DNA of 24,609 nt, from positions 16,150 through 40,758 of the forward strand of contig JAHWLA010000001.1 of the NCBI GenBank assembly GCA_019347595.1, in the 5' to 3' direction. The notes beneath the pieces are model-generated. The model was given only the letters and a program-made list of their open reading frames with translations, did no database searches and was not told where the DNA came from. This DNA is from Actinomycetota bacterium. Lineage in GTDB: Bacteria > Actinomycetota > Acidimicrobiia > Acidimicrobiales > JAHWLA01. Below are positions 14,748 through 21,810 of the stretch, one piece after another. Each line of letters opens with the position of its first letter. Position 1 is the first letter of the stretch. The translations under genes and the position numbers were made by a program.

Positions 14748-15539
14748 TCAGGTCAGGAAGGTGAAGTCGTGGGTCGTGGGGACGGCGGGGAGGGCTAGCT
14801 CGAGTAGCCCCTGTTCGGCACACCAGGCGTTGTGATACCCGGCCGCCCACTCGTAGCGCCCCCAGGCCAGGTCGTCGCCGAACGTGGCACCCAATCCGTA
14901 GGCCACGTGGTCACGGTGGTCTTCGACCACGGCTTCGACGGATTGGCCCGCGCCTGCCACTAGCGGCGCGGTGGCGAGGTAGTTGACCAGCGCCACCCCG
15001 CGGTCGTCGACCACGAGGAGGCTGTCGCCCTGCGTCCGCGGCGCCTTTGGCCCGCGCACGTGGGCATGTGCGAAATCCGCGGCACTCGGGGTCAGCTCGA
15101 TGCAAGGCCGCGTGTCGGCGGCGATGACGTCTTGCACCTCGTCCAGGCCTGGACCACCGACGAAGCGATTGGCGAGCGCATGTGGGGCCACGGTGATCGT
15201 GCCTCGCGTCAGCACCCCCTGGAATGCCAGCAGCAACTGCGCCGATCCTGCAACGCGAAGAAGCTCTTGGAAACCGTTGCCGGCCAGCACGGAGACGGGC
15301 GTTGCCATGGCGAGCGTGTCGGCGAACCAGATCGGTGAGACGTCTTCGTTGATACGCGTCGCGGCCAGTTGGCGCACTCGATCCAGGATCGCCGGGACGA
15401 GCGCCGCGTTCCCGGCGTCAGGCATCTCGACGATCACGAGGCACAGAACGAGGGACTGAACCACTTCCCCTGGCGGCCCTACGCCGTCGAATCCATGGGA
15501 CTCTTCGTCATCACGCACGATTCGGCTGCTGCTCCTCAT
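14748..15539 (-). CDS. Divergent nucleotide-cyclase-fold protein, function unknown
   Basis: Candidate starts on the minus strand are ATG 15623 (overlapping the upstream gene by 19 nt), ATG 15539 and GTG 15464; none has a clear Shine-Dalgarno, so the N-terminus is uncertain. The middle reads like class III nucleotide cyclase-fold proteins: WFADTLAMATPV corresponds to the usual FSDSI hairpin and keeps its Asp, followed by AQLLLAFQGVLTRGTITVA and RFVGGPGLDEVQDV. The N-terminal strand, normally carrying the first metal Asp (F/I-D-I-x-G-F), reads LVIVEMPDAG, with Glu near that place. Whether it makes a cyclic nucleotide is open; it may be a non-catalytic member. It appears to form an operon with the acyltransferase-like gene on the same strand. 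Family assignment is by pattern recognition only. Confidence 0.5.
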   Translation of the reverse strand: MRSSSRIVRDDEESHGFDGVGPPGEVVQSLVLCLVIVEMPDAGNAALVPAILDRVRQLAATRINEDVSPIWFADTLAMATPVSVLAGNGFQELLRVAGSAQLLLAFQGVLTRGTITVAPHALANRFVGGPGLDEVQDVIAADTRPCIELTPSAADFAHAHVRGPKAPRTQGDSLLVVDDRGVALVNYLATAPLVAGAGQSVEAVVEDHRDHVAYGLGATFGDDLAWGRYEWAAGYHNAWCAEQGLLELALPAVPTTHDFTFLT

Positions 15540-15604
15540 CTGACGTCGCCGATGTCGACGTTGGTCGTGCTGCGACGCGATGAGGTCCTCTTCGGGCCTG
15601 GTGA

Positions 15605-16861
15605 CTAGATAGACCGCAGCCATGCAATCGGCTGACCCTGACGAACCCGCTCGCCCGGAAGAGCAAGAAGGCCCATGAGCCATCCGGTGAATGGCGACGT
15701 CAACGGCTCCCCGGCCACCCTAGCGATGGTGTCGCCCTTGCGCACGATCTCGCCCTCGGTGGTCACGAGCTGCGCCGGAAGTGGCATGAAGACGCCGGTG
15801 ACATGACTGACGACCAAGCGCTCAGCTACGTCGAGCCCTTCCCCGATCGAGAGAGCGTGTCGGGCAGACGTCACCGCGGCGGCTGCAGACTCGACATCCC
15901 CGGGTGCCTCGATGGTCAGTGCCCGGCTCGATGTCCCCGCTGCCGAGGCGAATTCTTTGCCGTCCGTCGAGCCAAGGTCGAGAAACGTGTCCACGCCCAA
16001 CGTGGCCAGGCGGTGAATCCCCTGCCGCCAGCGCAACGGATTGCACACCTCGGCGGCGAGGAGGTCCGTCCACGCCTCGCGCTTTTGATGAGGCCGCCCA
16101 TCGCAGTTTGCCACCACCGGTCGGCGCGCCTCGGAGAAGCGGACAGTGGAGAGCGCCGGCAGGAGCAGGTCACGAGCAGGCGCCATAAGCGGCGTGTTGT
16201 AGGCGGCAGTCGTGGAGAGGACATGTGCGGATCGGGCGCCCCGGTCGAGGGCGATCTGACATACGTGGGCGACATCCTCTCGTTCGCCACCGACCCAGAC
16301 GGACGCCGGACCCCGGTACGCCGATACCCAGACACGCCTGTCGGTGAGTGCGCACACCGCCTCGAGCTCGTCCTCGTCCAGTCCGTCGATGCGCGCCGTT
16401 GCTCCCGGACGGCTTTGGGAGGCCACACGAATGGCGTCCCGTCGCGCGAGCACCAAGCGGACACTCTCCTCAAGCCCGAGCACATTGGCGGCGACGAGGG
16501 CGGCGTACGCGGCGGCGCCCTGTCCTGCGTAGAAGTCCGGTTGCAGGCCGGCGTCGCGACAGGCCTGGAGAACGACAAGACCGAATGCGAAGGCGTCCAG
16601 CTGCGCATCGTGAAGCTCACTGTCGTTGGTGTCCGTGTCGCACAGTCGAGAGGCGATGTCTTCGCCAGCCATGTCGCCGATCGTCTCGACGATCACCCAT
16701 CTCGGGTGGGCTTCCCACGACCTCCCCGCTCCCCGCTTCAGCGAGCCTTCGCCAGGGAGGGCTGCACACGTGAGACCGACCGTCGGGGACAATCGGCGTC
16801 CGGCGGTGTCCTCGGCTGCCGGGGGAGGCGAGACGTCATCGGTCAGTGCAGACAACTTCAC
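15605..16861 (-). CDS. FabD-like pseudo-acyltransferase fused to a biotinyl/lipoyl-like domain
   Basis: The start shown is GTG at 16861, 418 aa; AAAGGAG lies only 2 nt upstream, so the TTG two codons later (8 nt from the SD) may be the true start. Residues about 28-335 follow malonyl-CoA:ACP transacylase order: LPGEGS, a Gln/Leu-rich helix, the nucleophile elbow, AALVAANVLGLEESVRLV, YRGPASVWVGG, AYNTPLMAP and GVDTFLDLGSTDGK. The elbow GHSLGE is G-Q-G-A-A-A (113-118), so the catalytic Ser is Gly115, and the catalytic His of FHSPLM is Asn222. Residues about 345-418 form a hammerhead biotinyl/lipoyl-like half-repeat domain (GEIVRKGDTIARV, then SPFTGWLMGLLALPGERVRQG) without the EAMKM lysine. Transacylase activity is therefore unlikely; a binding, scaffold or sensor role is inference. 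It reads as an intact gene. Confidence 0.75.
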   Translation of the reverse strand: MKLSALTDDVSPPPAAEDTAGRRLSPTVGLTCAALPGEGSLKRGAGRSWEAHPRWVIVETIGDMAGEDIASRLCDTDTNDSELHDAQLDAFAFGLVVLQACRDAGLQPDFYAGQGAAAYAALVAANVLGLEESVRLVLARRDAIRVASQSRPGATARIDGLDEDELEAVCALTDRRVWVSAYRGPASVWVGGEREDVAHVCQIALDRGARSAHVLSTTAAYNTPLMAPARDLLLPALSTVRFSEARRPVVANCDGRPHQKREAWTDLLAAEVCNPLRWRQGIHRLATLGVDTFLDLGSTDGKEFASAAGTSSRALTIEAPGDVESAAAAVTSARHALSIGEGLDVAERLVVSHVTGVFMPLPAQLVTTEGEIVRKGDTIARVAGEPLTSPFTGWLMGLLALPGERVRQGQPIAWLRSI

Positions 16862-17026
16862 GTCTCCTTTGGCACCCCATTAGGGGAGGGATAACACACC
16901 TCGACGCGCAGCACCCGTGGTGTGCATCGCCACGACGGCAGGTCATCCCACTATCCGTTCGTCGGTGCAACACGAAGTACCAATGAGATGCCCTCCGACG
17001 CGTCCCAACTCCGAAGACCACAATGG

Positions 17027-17058
17027 TTGCAACGGTAAGGAAGTGAGCACATAGCTAT
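17027..17058 (+). promoter_or_regulatory. Possible promoter for the YjbR-like gene
   Basis: Within the 230-bp divergent intergenic region (16862-17091), TTGCAA at 17027-17032 and TAGCTAT at 17052-17058 form a weak -35/-10-like pair with a long 19-bp spacer. They lie about 35 nt upstream of the GTG at 17092. The rest of the intergenic region is visibly more AT-rich than the flanking genes. I saw no convincing promoter for the minus-strand gene. Confidence 0.25.
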
Positions 17059-17076
17059 GGGACGCGCGCAAAGGGC

Positions 17077-17082
17077 AGGAGG
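17077..17082 (+). promoter_or_regulatory. Ribosome binding site AGGAGG
   Basis: A full AGGAGG lies 9 nt before GTG 17092 and fixes that codon as the start of the YjbR-like gene. Confidence 0.7.
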
Positions 17083-17091
17083 GCCTGCTGG

Positions 17092-17439
17092 GTGACCACT
17101 CGACGACGAAAATTGACCGACGACGCCGCGCGAGCCTTCGCGCTCTCGCTTCCCGATACCACGGCGGGGGAGCATCGGGGAACCCCTGACTTCAGGGTCG
17201 CAGGCAAGATCTTCGCCACCCAGCCAGCGCAGGGTGGCCAGTTGAATGTGAAGGTCGATCGTGACGAATTGCGCTCGTTGGTAGAGCGAAGTCCCGACGT
17301 GTACGCAGACGTCTGGGGCGGACGTTGGGTCGGCATCACGGTGGAACGTGCCGACGCCGGCGAAGTCCAAGAGTTGTTGGTGGAGGCGTGGCGGATGACC
17401 GCACCGCCCCGGTTGCGCAAGGCGCTCGACGGAACCTAA
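17092..17439 (+). CDS. YjbR/MmcQ-like (DUF419) protein
   Basis: The gene encodes 115 aa from GTG 17092, selected by AGGAGG at 17077-17082. The pattern AFALSLPDTTAGEHRGTPDFRVAGKIFA, then LNVKVDRDEL and YADVWGGRWVGITVERAD, matches small YjbR/MmcQ/CyaY-like-fold proteins, which are usually 110-125 aa and rich in a His-Gly-x-Pro-Asp-Phe-type motif. Their biochemical role is poorly defined; DNA binding has been suggested for the fold. It is not obviously linked to its neighbours. It is 34 nt upstream of the acyl-CoA dehydrogenase start and could be cotranscribed with it. Confidence 0.75.
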   Translation: MTTRRRKLTDDAARAFALSLPDTTAGEHRGTPDFRVAGKIFATQPAQGGQLNVKVDRDELRSLVERSPDVYADVWGGRWVGITVERADAGEVQELLVEAWRMTAPPRLRKALDGT

Positions 17440-17473
17440 CCGACTTCTCGGCCATCGACAGGTGGGGGATTTG

Positions 17474-18685
17474 ATGCCAACGTTGGACGAGTTCCTCGAA
17501 GAGGCAACGGCGTTCCTTGCGTTCAACGCCGACCCGAAGGGCGACGGGCCCTTCGCATGGGGCGACGGATCCGACAGCGTCGCAATCTTTGCCCACAAGA
17601 CTCCCGAGGATGAGCGGTCCGAGGGGGCCGAGGCGCAGGCCTGGCGCACAACGGTGTTCGACGCTGGCTTCGGATGGATCAGCGGGCCGGCGCAGTACGG
17701 AGGCCGCGAGCTCCCGAGCTCGTACGAGCAGGCCTGGCAGGCGTTGATGGGCCGCTACGACGTGCCGTCGACGATGCCGTTCGGCATCGGCCTCGGGATG
17801 ATCGCCCCCACGATCCTGGCGCACGGCACGGACGTGGCCAAGCAGCGCTATCTGCGGGCGATGTACCGAGGCGACGTGATCGCCTGCCAGCTTTTCAGCG
17901 AGCCCGGCGCGGGCTCCGACCTGGCGTCGGTGCAGACGCGGGCCGAGCGCGACGGCGACGAGTGGATCGTCACCGGGCAGAAGGTGTGGACCTCGGGCGC
18001 CCAGTACGCCGACATCGGCGAGATCATCTGCCGCACCGACCCCGACGCGCCGAAGCACAAGGGGCTCACCGGGTTCGTCATCGACATGCGAGCGCCCGGC
18101 GTGGAGGTGCGGCCGCTGCGCCAGATGACGGGTGGCGCCTCCTTCAACGAAGTCTTCTTCACCGAGGTGCGGGTGCCCGATGACCACCGACTGGGCGGCG
18201 TGAACGGCGGCTGGACGGTGGCGCTCACGACGTTGATGAGCTAGCGGGCCGCCATCGGCGGCGGCGGGCTGGCGGTAGGCGCAAGCGCGATGGGGATCGT
18301 CCGCCTGACGGAGCTGCTTCGTCACGTGGGCAAGGCCAAGGACCCACTGCTCCGTCAGCGCCTGGCCGACATATACGTGCACGCATCCGCTGCCCGCTAC
18401 ACCACGCTGCGGGCGATGGCCACGTTGAACGCCGGCGGGGTGCCCGGGCCGGAGCTGTCGACAGCCAAGCTGGCCCTCACGCAGAACATGCAGCGGGTCG
18501 CCCGGCTCGTAGAGCAGGCCCTGGGGCCGAAGCTGGTTGCCGACCTGGGCGAGTGGGGCACGTACGCCTGGTCCGAGTTCGTGCTCGGCGTGCCCGGGGT
18601 GCGAATCGCAGGCGGCACCGACGAGGTGATGCGCAACATCATCGGTGAGCGGGTGTTGGGACTGCCCAAGGAGCCTTCGAGCTGA
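17474..18685 (+). pseudogene. Acyl-CoA dehydrogenase with in-frame amber stop
   Basis: ATG 17474, preceded by a GGTGGGGG stretch, opens a 403-codon frame encoding a typical acyl-CoA dehydrogenase: N-terminal helical part, FSEPGAGSDLASVQTRAERDG flavin/substrate region, WIVTGQKVWTSGAQYAD, FFTEVRVPDDHRLG, and the C-terminal helical domain with QALGPKLVADLGEWGT and RIAGGTDEVMRNIIGERVLGLP. TAG at 18242-18244 interrupts the frame after TTLMS; the same frame continues as RAAIGGGGLAVGAS, which the family normally reads as LMNERAAIGG. The stop therefore sits at the usual Glu position, and one G-to-T change in GAG explains it. There is no frameshift. The first piece lacks the C-terminal domain and should be inactive unless the stop is read through. 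An internal ATG at 18290 could start the second piece, but it would not be an enzyme by itself. Confidence 0.88.
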
Positions 18686-18697
18686 ACGAGAGCTCGA
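18677..18697 (+). terminator. Stem-loop at the end of the acyl-CoA dehydrogenase gene
   Basis: TCGAGCT (18677-18683) and AGCTCGA (18691-18697) form a perfect 7-bp stem with a 7-nt loop, spanning the stop codon. No T-run follows, so it is at best a weak or Rho-assisted terminator and could be chance. Confidence 0.3.
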
Positions 18698-18808
18698 CGG
18701 ACGCTCTGAGTCGGCATAGCTGCGCACAGTCGCCCTCCCTCTCGGCGCCAGCGATGTCGGGGCGGCCCTTCGCCAGCGATCCCGAGCTGAATCCGCGCTG
18801 GACAATTG

Positions 18809-19073
18809 CTGGATCAAGACTGGATCGCCTGCTGCCAGCCGTTTGATCTGCTTCTGATCGCAGCGCGAGATGCCTTTCACCTGAACGGGTCACTGAAACG
18901 ACGGGGCCAGCTCGACCAGCAAGGCCCCGACACCGCGGGACTGATGTTGTCCCTGCTGGACGGGTCAGTAGATCGCCCGCCCACGGCGCGACCAGCGCTG
19001 GATCAGTGCTCGACAAAGGCTGGATCGCCACGGTCGGCACGCGCGATCCAGTCCTGATCGAGCAGTGATCCAG
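18809..19073 (+). repeat. Phased CTGGATC(A/G) motif array with nested inverted repeats
   Basis: This lies in the 435-bp gene-free interval 18686-19120. Exact CTGGATC copies start at 18809, 18820, 18998 and 19020 on the plus strand; reverse copies (GATCCAG) occupy 19045-19051 and 19067-19073. They form three pairs, each CTGGATCA followed by CTGGATCG, spaced 11 bp in the first pair and 22 bp in the second and third. Pairs two and three are mirror images about 19035.5: outer arms 18996-19013 and 19058-19075 (18 nt, one mismatch), inner arms 19020-19028 and 19043-19051 (9 nt, perfect). Weaker relatives are CTGGA at 18798 (11 bp before the first copy) and 18956, and CCGGATCG on the minus strand at 19087-19094. 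The helical phasing suggests a protein-binding array. It may be an operator for the following operon, or an origin/attachment element. Confidence 0.7.
18902..18929 (+). repeat. Small inverted repeat in the gene-free interval
   Basis: CGGGGCC (18902-18908) and GGCCCCG (18923-18929) can pair as a 7-bp stem with a 14-nt loop. No T-run follows. It sits between the two groups of CTGGATC motifs; its function is unknown. Confidence 0.35.
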
Positions 19074-19108
19074 CGGCCTTGTGGCGCGATCCGGCGGTCC
19101 CTCACACC

Positions 19109-19114
19109 AAGGAG
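19109..19114 (+). promoter_or_regulatory. Ribosome binding site AAGGAG for the sigma-like gene
   Basis: AAGGAG followed by a 6-nt spacer points to GTG 19121 as the start. The upstream in-frame TTG at 19079 would place the coding region inside the repeat array and has no such site. Confidence 0.7.
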
Positions 19115-19120
19115 ACCGTC

Positions 19121-20062
19121 GTGATCACCGAACAAGATCCCTTCGACCTGGTCGAGCGCAGTTTTCGAGGCCTTTGCGAGCGCCCCAGTCTCTGCATGCC
19201 CGGTTCTCTGCTGGGACCGAATGACGCCGGACGGGCCGTCCCACTCCTCGAGATCCGAGCAACGTTGCTCCGTAGCGGCACCGGCCATGAGGCGCGGAAC
19301 CGGGTGCTCGCCGAACTCGTACGTAGGGCACGCGGCGGCGAACCCTGGAGAACTGTCGCGGCAGGCGTGCTGCTGCCCGGGGTGCGCGCCGTCGTCGGCC
19401 CGCTCCTGCGTTCGTGCCCGCAGCAAAGAGCCGACCTTCAGACCGAAGCTCTCACCGGGTTGTTCGAGGCGTTGCGGACGACACGCCTGGACCGTGAGCG
19501 CATCGCCATGCACCTGATCTGGGCCGCGCGCCGAAGTGCCGATCGGTTTCTGGATCACGAACTCGCTGAGGCCAACCCCGCGAGCGCGAGAAGCCGGATG
19601 CGAGGGACCACGCCGTTGCGGGCGGATGGCCGTGACGAGATCACCCGGTGCGACGCAACGCACTTGGTCTGGCCCCTGGTTCCCGCCATCTCGGGCCACC
19701 CCGAGCTCGTCCTCGTCGAGGCGTGCGAAGCGGGCGTCCTGAGCGCGGCAGAAGTCGACCTCATCAGGGAAACGCGGCTCGAACGAGTGTCAGTCCGCCT
19801 GTACGCGGAGCTACTTGGCGAGCCTCACAACAGCCTGCGCATGCGGCGGTATCGCGCCGAGCAACAGCTCGCGAAATGGGTGGCCGACGAAAAACCTCCG
19901 TGCAAAACGGCCCAAAAACCTTGCTTTAGAAGGTGCGGGACGTCGAAGCCGGAACCCGCAGGCGAGTCGACGGGGCATGGGCGCCACGTGGACACCGAGC
20001 GCACTGAGACAGAGGACAGCTCCCGTCCCGCAGGCTCGCCCGACCCGGCTTCGACGTCCTGA
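19121..20062 (+). CDS. Sigma-70-region-4-like HTH protein at the head of the T4SS operon
   Basis: The start GTG 19121 is set by AAGGAG at 19109-19114, giving 313 aa. Residues about 40-150 are helical and Arg-rich (LLEIRATLLRSGTG, LVRRARGGEPW, LFEALRTTRLDRERIAMHLIWAARRSADRFL). Residues about 200-250 (LVEACEAGVLSAAEVDLIRETRLERVS, then LYAELLGEPHNSLRMRRYRAEQQLAKWV) look like a sigma-factor region 4 helix-turn-helix. The last 65 or so residues are low-complexity and hydrophilic, with several Cys and Lys; the DNA there has A-runs unlike the rest of the gene. Proteins of this sort are found beside conjugation-type gene clusters in actinobacteria, where a regulatory role is likely but untested. It could bind the CTGGATC array just upstream; that is inference. 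A 27-bp gap separates it from the pilin-like gene. Confidence 0.55.
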   Translation: MITEQDPFDLVERSFRGLCERPSLCMPGSLLGPNDAGRAVPLLEIRATLLRSGTGHEARNRVLAELVRRARGGEPWRTVAAGVLLPGVRAVVGPLLRSCPQQRADLQTEALTGLFEALRTTRLDRERIAMHLIWAARRSADRFLDHELAEANPASARSRMRGTTPLRADGRDEITRCDATHLVWPLVPAISGHPELVLVEACEAGVLSAAEVDLIRETRLERVSVRLYAELLGEPHNSLRMRRYRAEQQLAKWVADEKPPCKTAQKPCFRRCGTSKPEPAGESTGHGRHVDTERTETEDSSRPAGSPDPASTS

Positions 20063-20076
20063 CCATCGCACCGACT

Positions 20077-20082
20077 GAAGGA
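20077..20082 (+). promoter_or_regulatory. Ribosome binding site GAAGGA supporting a TTG start
   Basis: GAAGGA lies 7 nt before TTG 20090. No ATG or GTG is suitably placed before the signal-peptide-like stretch, so the rare TTG is the best start. Confidence 0.6.
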
Positions 20083-20089
20083 CAGGACG

Positions 20090-20512
20090 TTGACCTCGAC
20101 GACGCGACCGATCCAGATCGCAGCCCATGCCAACCCGCTTTGGAGGCGTGACATCTCCGCAGTTCGCGCGTCGATCTGCGCGGCCGTGACGACATTGATC
20201 GCCGTTGTCGCCGCGTCACCGGTGTCGGCGCAGACGGCCACCACGACCAGCACCACCACCACCACCGTCAAGGGTGCTCCTCCACCCGACCTGAAGGCGG
20301 TCGTCGATGGCTTCCAGACCTGGCTGTTGGGATTTGCCACTGCACTGGCCATCCTCGCCCTCACCGTCGCCGGCGTCTTCTATCTCTTCTCGGCCGGGAA
20401 TCCGGCTCAGGTCGAGCGAGCCAAGCTCATTCTGCGGGCGACCGTCATCGGCTACTCGCTGATGGTGCTGGCGCCCCTCGTGCTCACAGCACTGTCGGGG
20501 ATCGTCGGATGA
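20090..20512 (+). CDS. Small two-TM pilin-like T4SS protein (TrbC/VirB2-like)
   Basis: The start is TTG 20090; the protein is 140 aa. A charged N-terminus is followed by a hydrophobic stretch and a likely signal-peptidase site (TTLIAVVAASPVSAQ), then a Thr-rich linker (TATTTSTTTTTV). Two hydrophobic segments follow, WLLGFATALAILALTVAGVFYLF and ATVIGYSLMVLAPLVLTALSGIVG, separated by a short polar loop with GNPAQVERAK. This is the layout of VirB2/TrbC-type pilins and of the small membrane proteins at the head of Gram-positive T4SS operons. The stop overlaps the next ATG as ATGA. It could form part of the membrane channel rather than a pilus. Confidence 0.65.
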   Translation: MTSTTRPIQIAAHANPLWRRDISAVRASICAAVTTLIAVVAASPVSAQTATTTSTTTTTVKGAPPPDLKAVVDGFQTWLLGFATALAILALTVAGVFYLFSAGNPAQVERAKLILRATVIGYSLMVLAPLVLTALSGIVG

Positions 20513-21810
20513 GGCCGCGGGCGATCGTCGCCGTGGCGTTGGTGACGCTCGGAGTTCTGGGGGGCTGGCGATCGGTTGCCGCCCAGGAGACGACGGACCC
20601 TGCGGCGAACACGCCCAGCACCTCGTACGACCCGTCGGCGGAGTTCGCGCCGGAGGCAGGCGCGTACCCCGTTGAGGCCGAGCAGCCGACGGCAGACGAG
20701 GCCCCCGAGACACCGCCGGCCGACGGCACCGAAGCCGGCAGCCCCGATGCTGCGTCGACAGACGAGGGCAAGGAGGCCCCGGCAAAGGAAGCCCCGGCAA
20801 AGGAAGCCCCGGCAAAGGACAAACGCTGCCGAGACAGGGCCGTCGGCGGTCGGGGATCGGTCGTTCCCCCTTGTCCCCGGGAGGAACTCCGCAATCGCGA
20901 GGTCGCCGGATCCGGGTGGGACTTCGTCTGGGGACCAGTCCGGCGCGTCCTCGACGGTTGGTTTCTGTCGCTGGCCCGCGCCGCGCTGGACCCGATCCTC
21001 AAACTGCTGGCGGACACCGTCTTCGCCACTCCCGACGTCACCGTGCCGGGGACCGTCCGGGACTACTGGACGTATTCGCTCGTCCTCGCCGACACCGTGC
21101 TCGTCCTGTTCGTCGTGATCGCAGGCCTGGTCCTCATGGGCCACGAAACGGTGCAGACCCGCACCACCATGAAGGAGGTCGCGCCGCGACTCCTCTTCGC
21201 CGTGGTCGCGGCCCACACCAGCCTCGGCTTCGCGGGGATGCTCATCAGGGCGGCCAACGCCCTGTCGGCGGGGTTCCTCGGCGACTTCGACCCGAAGTCG
21301 GGCCACATGGCGACCGAGGGCCTGTTCCACATCGTGCTGGGGGTCATCGCGGGCGGGAACATCTTCCTCGCCATCCTCGGCATCGCGGTGGCCGCCCTCG
21401 GTATCGGGGTGCTCTGCACCTATCTGGCGCGCGTGGCCAACATCGTGGTCCTCGTCGGCGCTGCGCCCCTGTTCCTGATCGCGCACGCCGTCCCCCAGCT
21501 CGAGGGCGCGGCACGGCTGTGGTGGCGGAACCTCGTCGGCTGCCTCGGCATCCAGGTCTGCCAGTCGCTCGTGATGTCGGCAACCCTGCGCGTCTTCTTC
21601 CACGACGACGGAAGCTCCCTGGCGGGCATGCCCGGTGGGGGGCTGATGGACCTTCTCCTGGTCGGCTCGCTGCTCTTCCTGATGCTGCGGATCCCGAGTT
21701 ACGCGGGCCGACTGATCTTCGCCCCCCGGTCGTCCAACACCATCACCCAGCAGGTCGGCAGCCGCGTCGTGTCCGGCGGTATCGGCGCCGTGACCAAGGC
21801 GGCCTCGTGA
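20509..21810 (+). CDS. TrbL/VirB6-like polytopic membrane protein with Pro/Ala/Glu-rich leader region
   Basis: ATG 20509 is coupled to the previous stop; the protein is 433 aa. A signal sequence (IVAVALVTLGVLGGWRSVAAQ) precedes about 85 residues of Pro/Ala/Glu/Thr-rich extracytoplasmic linker with three KEAPA-type repeats, then a short segment with two Cys (KRCRDR and VPPCPRE). From about residue 170 there are at least five hydrophobic segments, including SLVLADTVLVLFVVIAGLVL, LLFAVVAAHTSLGFAGML, IVLGVIAGGNIFLAILGIAV and LLLVGSLLFLMLRIPSYAG, with conserved-type loops such as RTTMKEVAPR. This matches the inner-membrane channel protein TrbL/VirB6 of conjugation systems. The long linker would sit outside the membrane and may span the cell wall. 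It ends in a GTGA overlap with the PrgI gene. Confidence 0.75.
   Translation: MRPRAIVAVALVTLGVLGGWRSVAAQETTDPAANTPSTSYDPSAEFAPEAGAYPVEAEQPTADEAPETPPADGTEAGSPDAASTDEGKEAPAKEAPAKEAPAKDKRCRDRAVGGRGSVVPPCPREELRNREVAGSGWDFVWGPVRRVLDGWFLSLARAALDPILKLLADTVFATPDVTVPGTVRDYWTYSLVLADTVLVLFVVIAGLVLMGHETVQTRTTMKEVAPRLLFAVVAAHTSLGFAGMLIRAANALSAGFLGDFDPKSGHMATEGLFHIVLGVIAGGNIFLAILGIAVAALGIGVLCTYLARVANIVVLVGAAPLFLIAHAVPQLEGAARLWWRNLVGCLGIQVCQSLVMSATLRVFFHDDGSSLAGMPGGGLMDLLLVGSLLFLMLRIPSYAGRLIFAPRSSNTITQQVGSRVVSGGIGAVTKAAS
20776..20820 (+). repeat. Three tandem 15-bp units inside the TrbL-like gene
   Basis: The unit GCCCCGGCAAAGGAA occurs three times in a row (20776, 20791, 20806); only the last base of the third differs. 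It encodes Ala-Pro-Ala-Lys-Glu repeats in the extracytoplasmic linker and is 15 bp long, so copy-number changes keep the frame. Confidence 0.95.

Noticed and set aside
16875..16886. CCCC-ATTA-GGGG mini-palindrome upstream of the acyltransferase-like gene
   Set aside because: A 4-bp stem is too short to separate from chance in GC-rich DNA and no matching operator is known to me.
15803..16894. Plus-strand 363-aa open frame opposite the acyltransferase-like gene
   Set aside because: The minus-strand frame matches FabD in many ordered blocks, while the plus-strand translation has no domain and is compositionally odd.
18639..19040. Minus-strand 133-aa open frame in the gene-free interval
   Set aside because: No domain, no Shine-Dalgarno and an irregular composition; it overlaps the end of the dehydrogenase gene and the motif array.
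18809..19073. CRISPR array
   Set aside because: The repeated unit is only 7-8 bp, occurs in both orientations and has no regular spacers of 25-40 bp; no cas gene is present.
20871..21806. Upstream extension of the PrgI frame
   Set aside because: It is an Arg/His-rich shadow of the TrbL-like gene; GTG 21807 gives a GTGA overlap and a canonical PrgI N-terminus.
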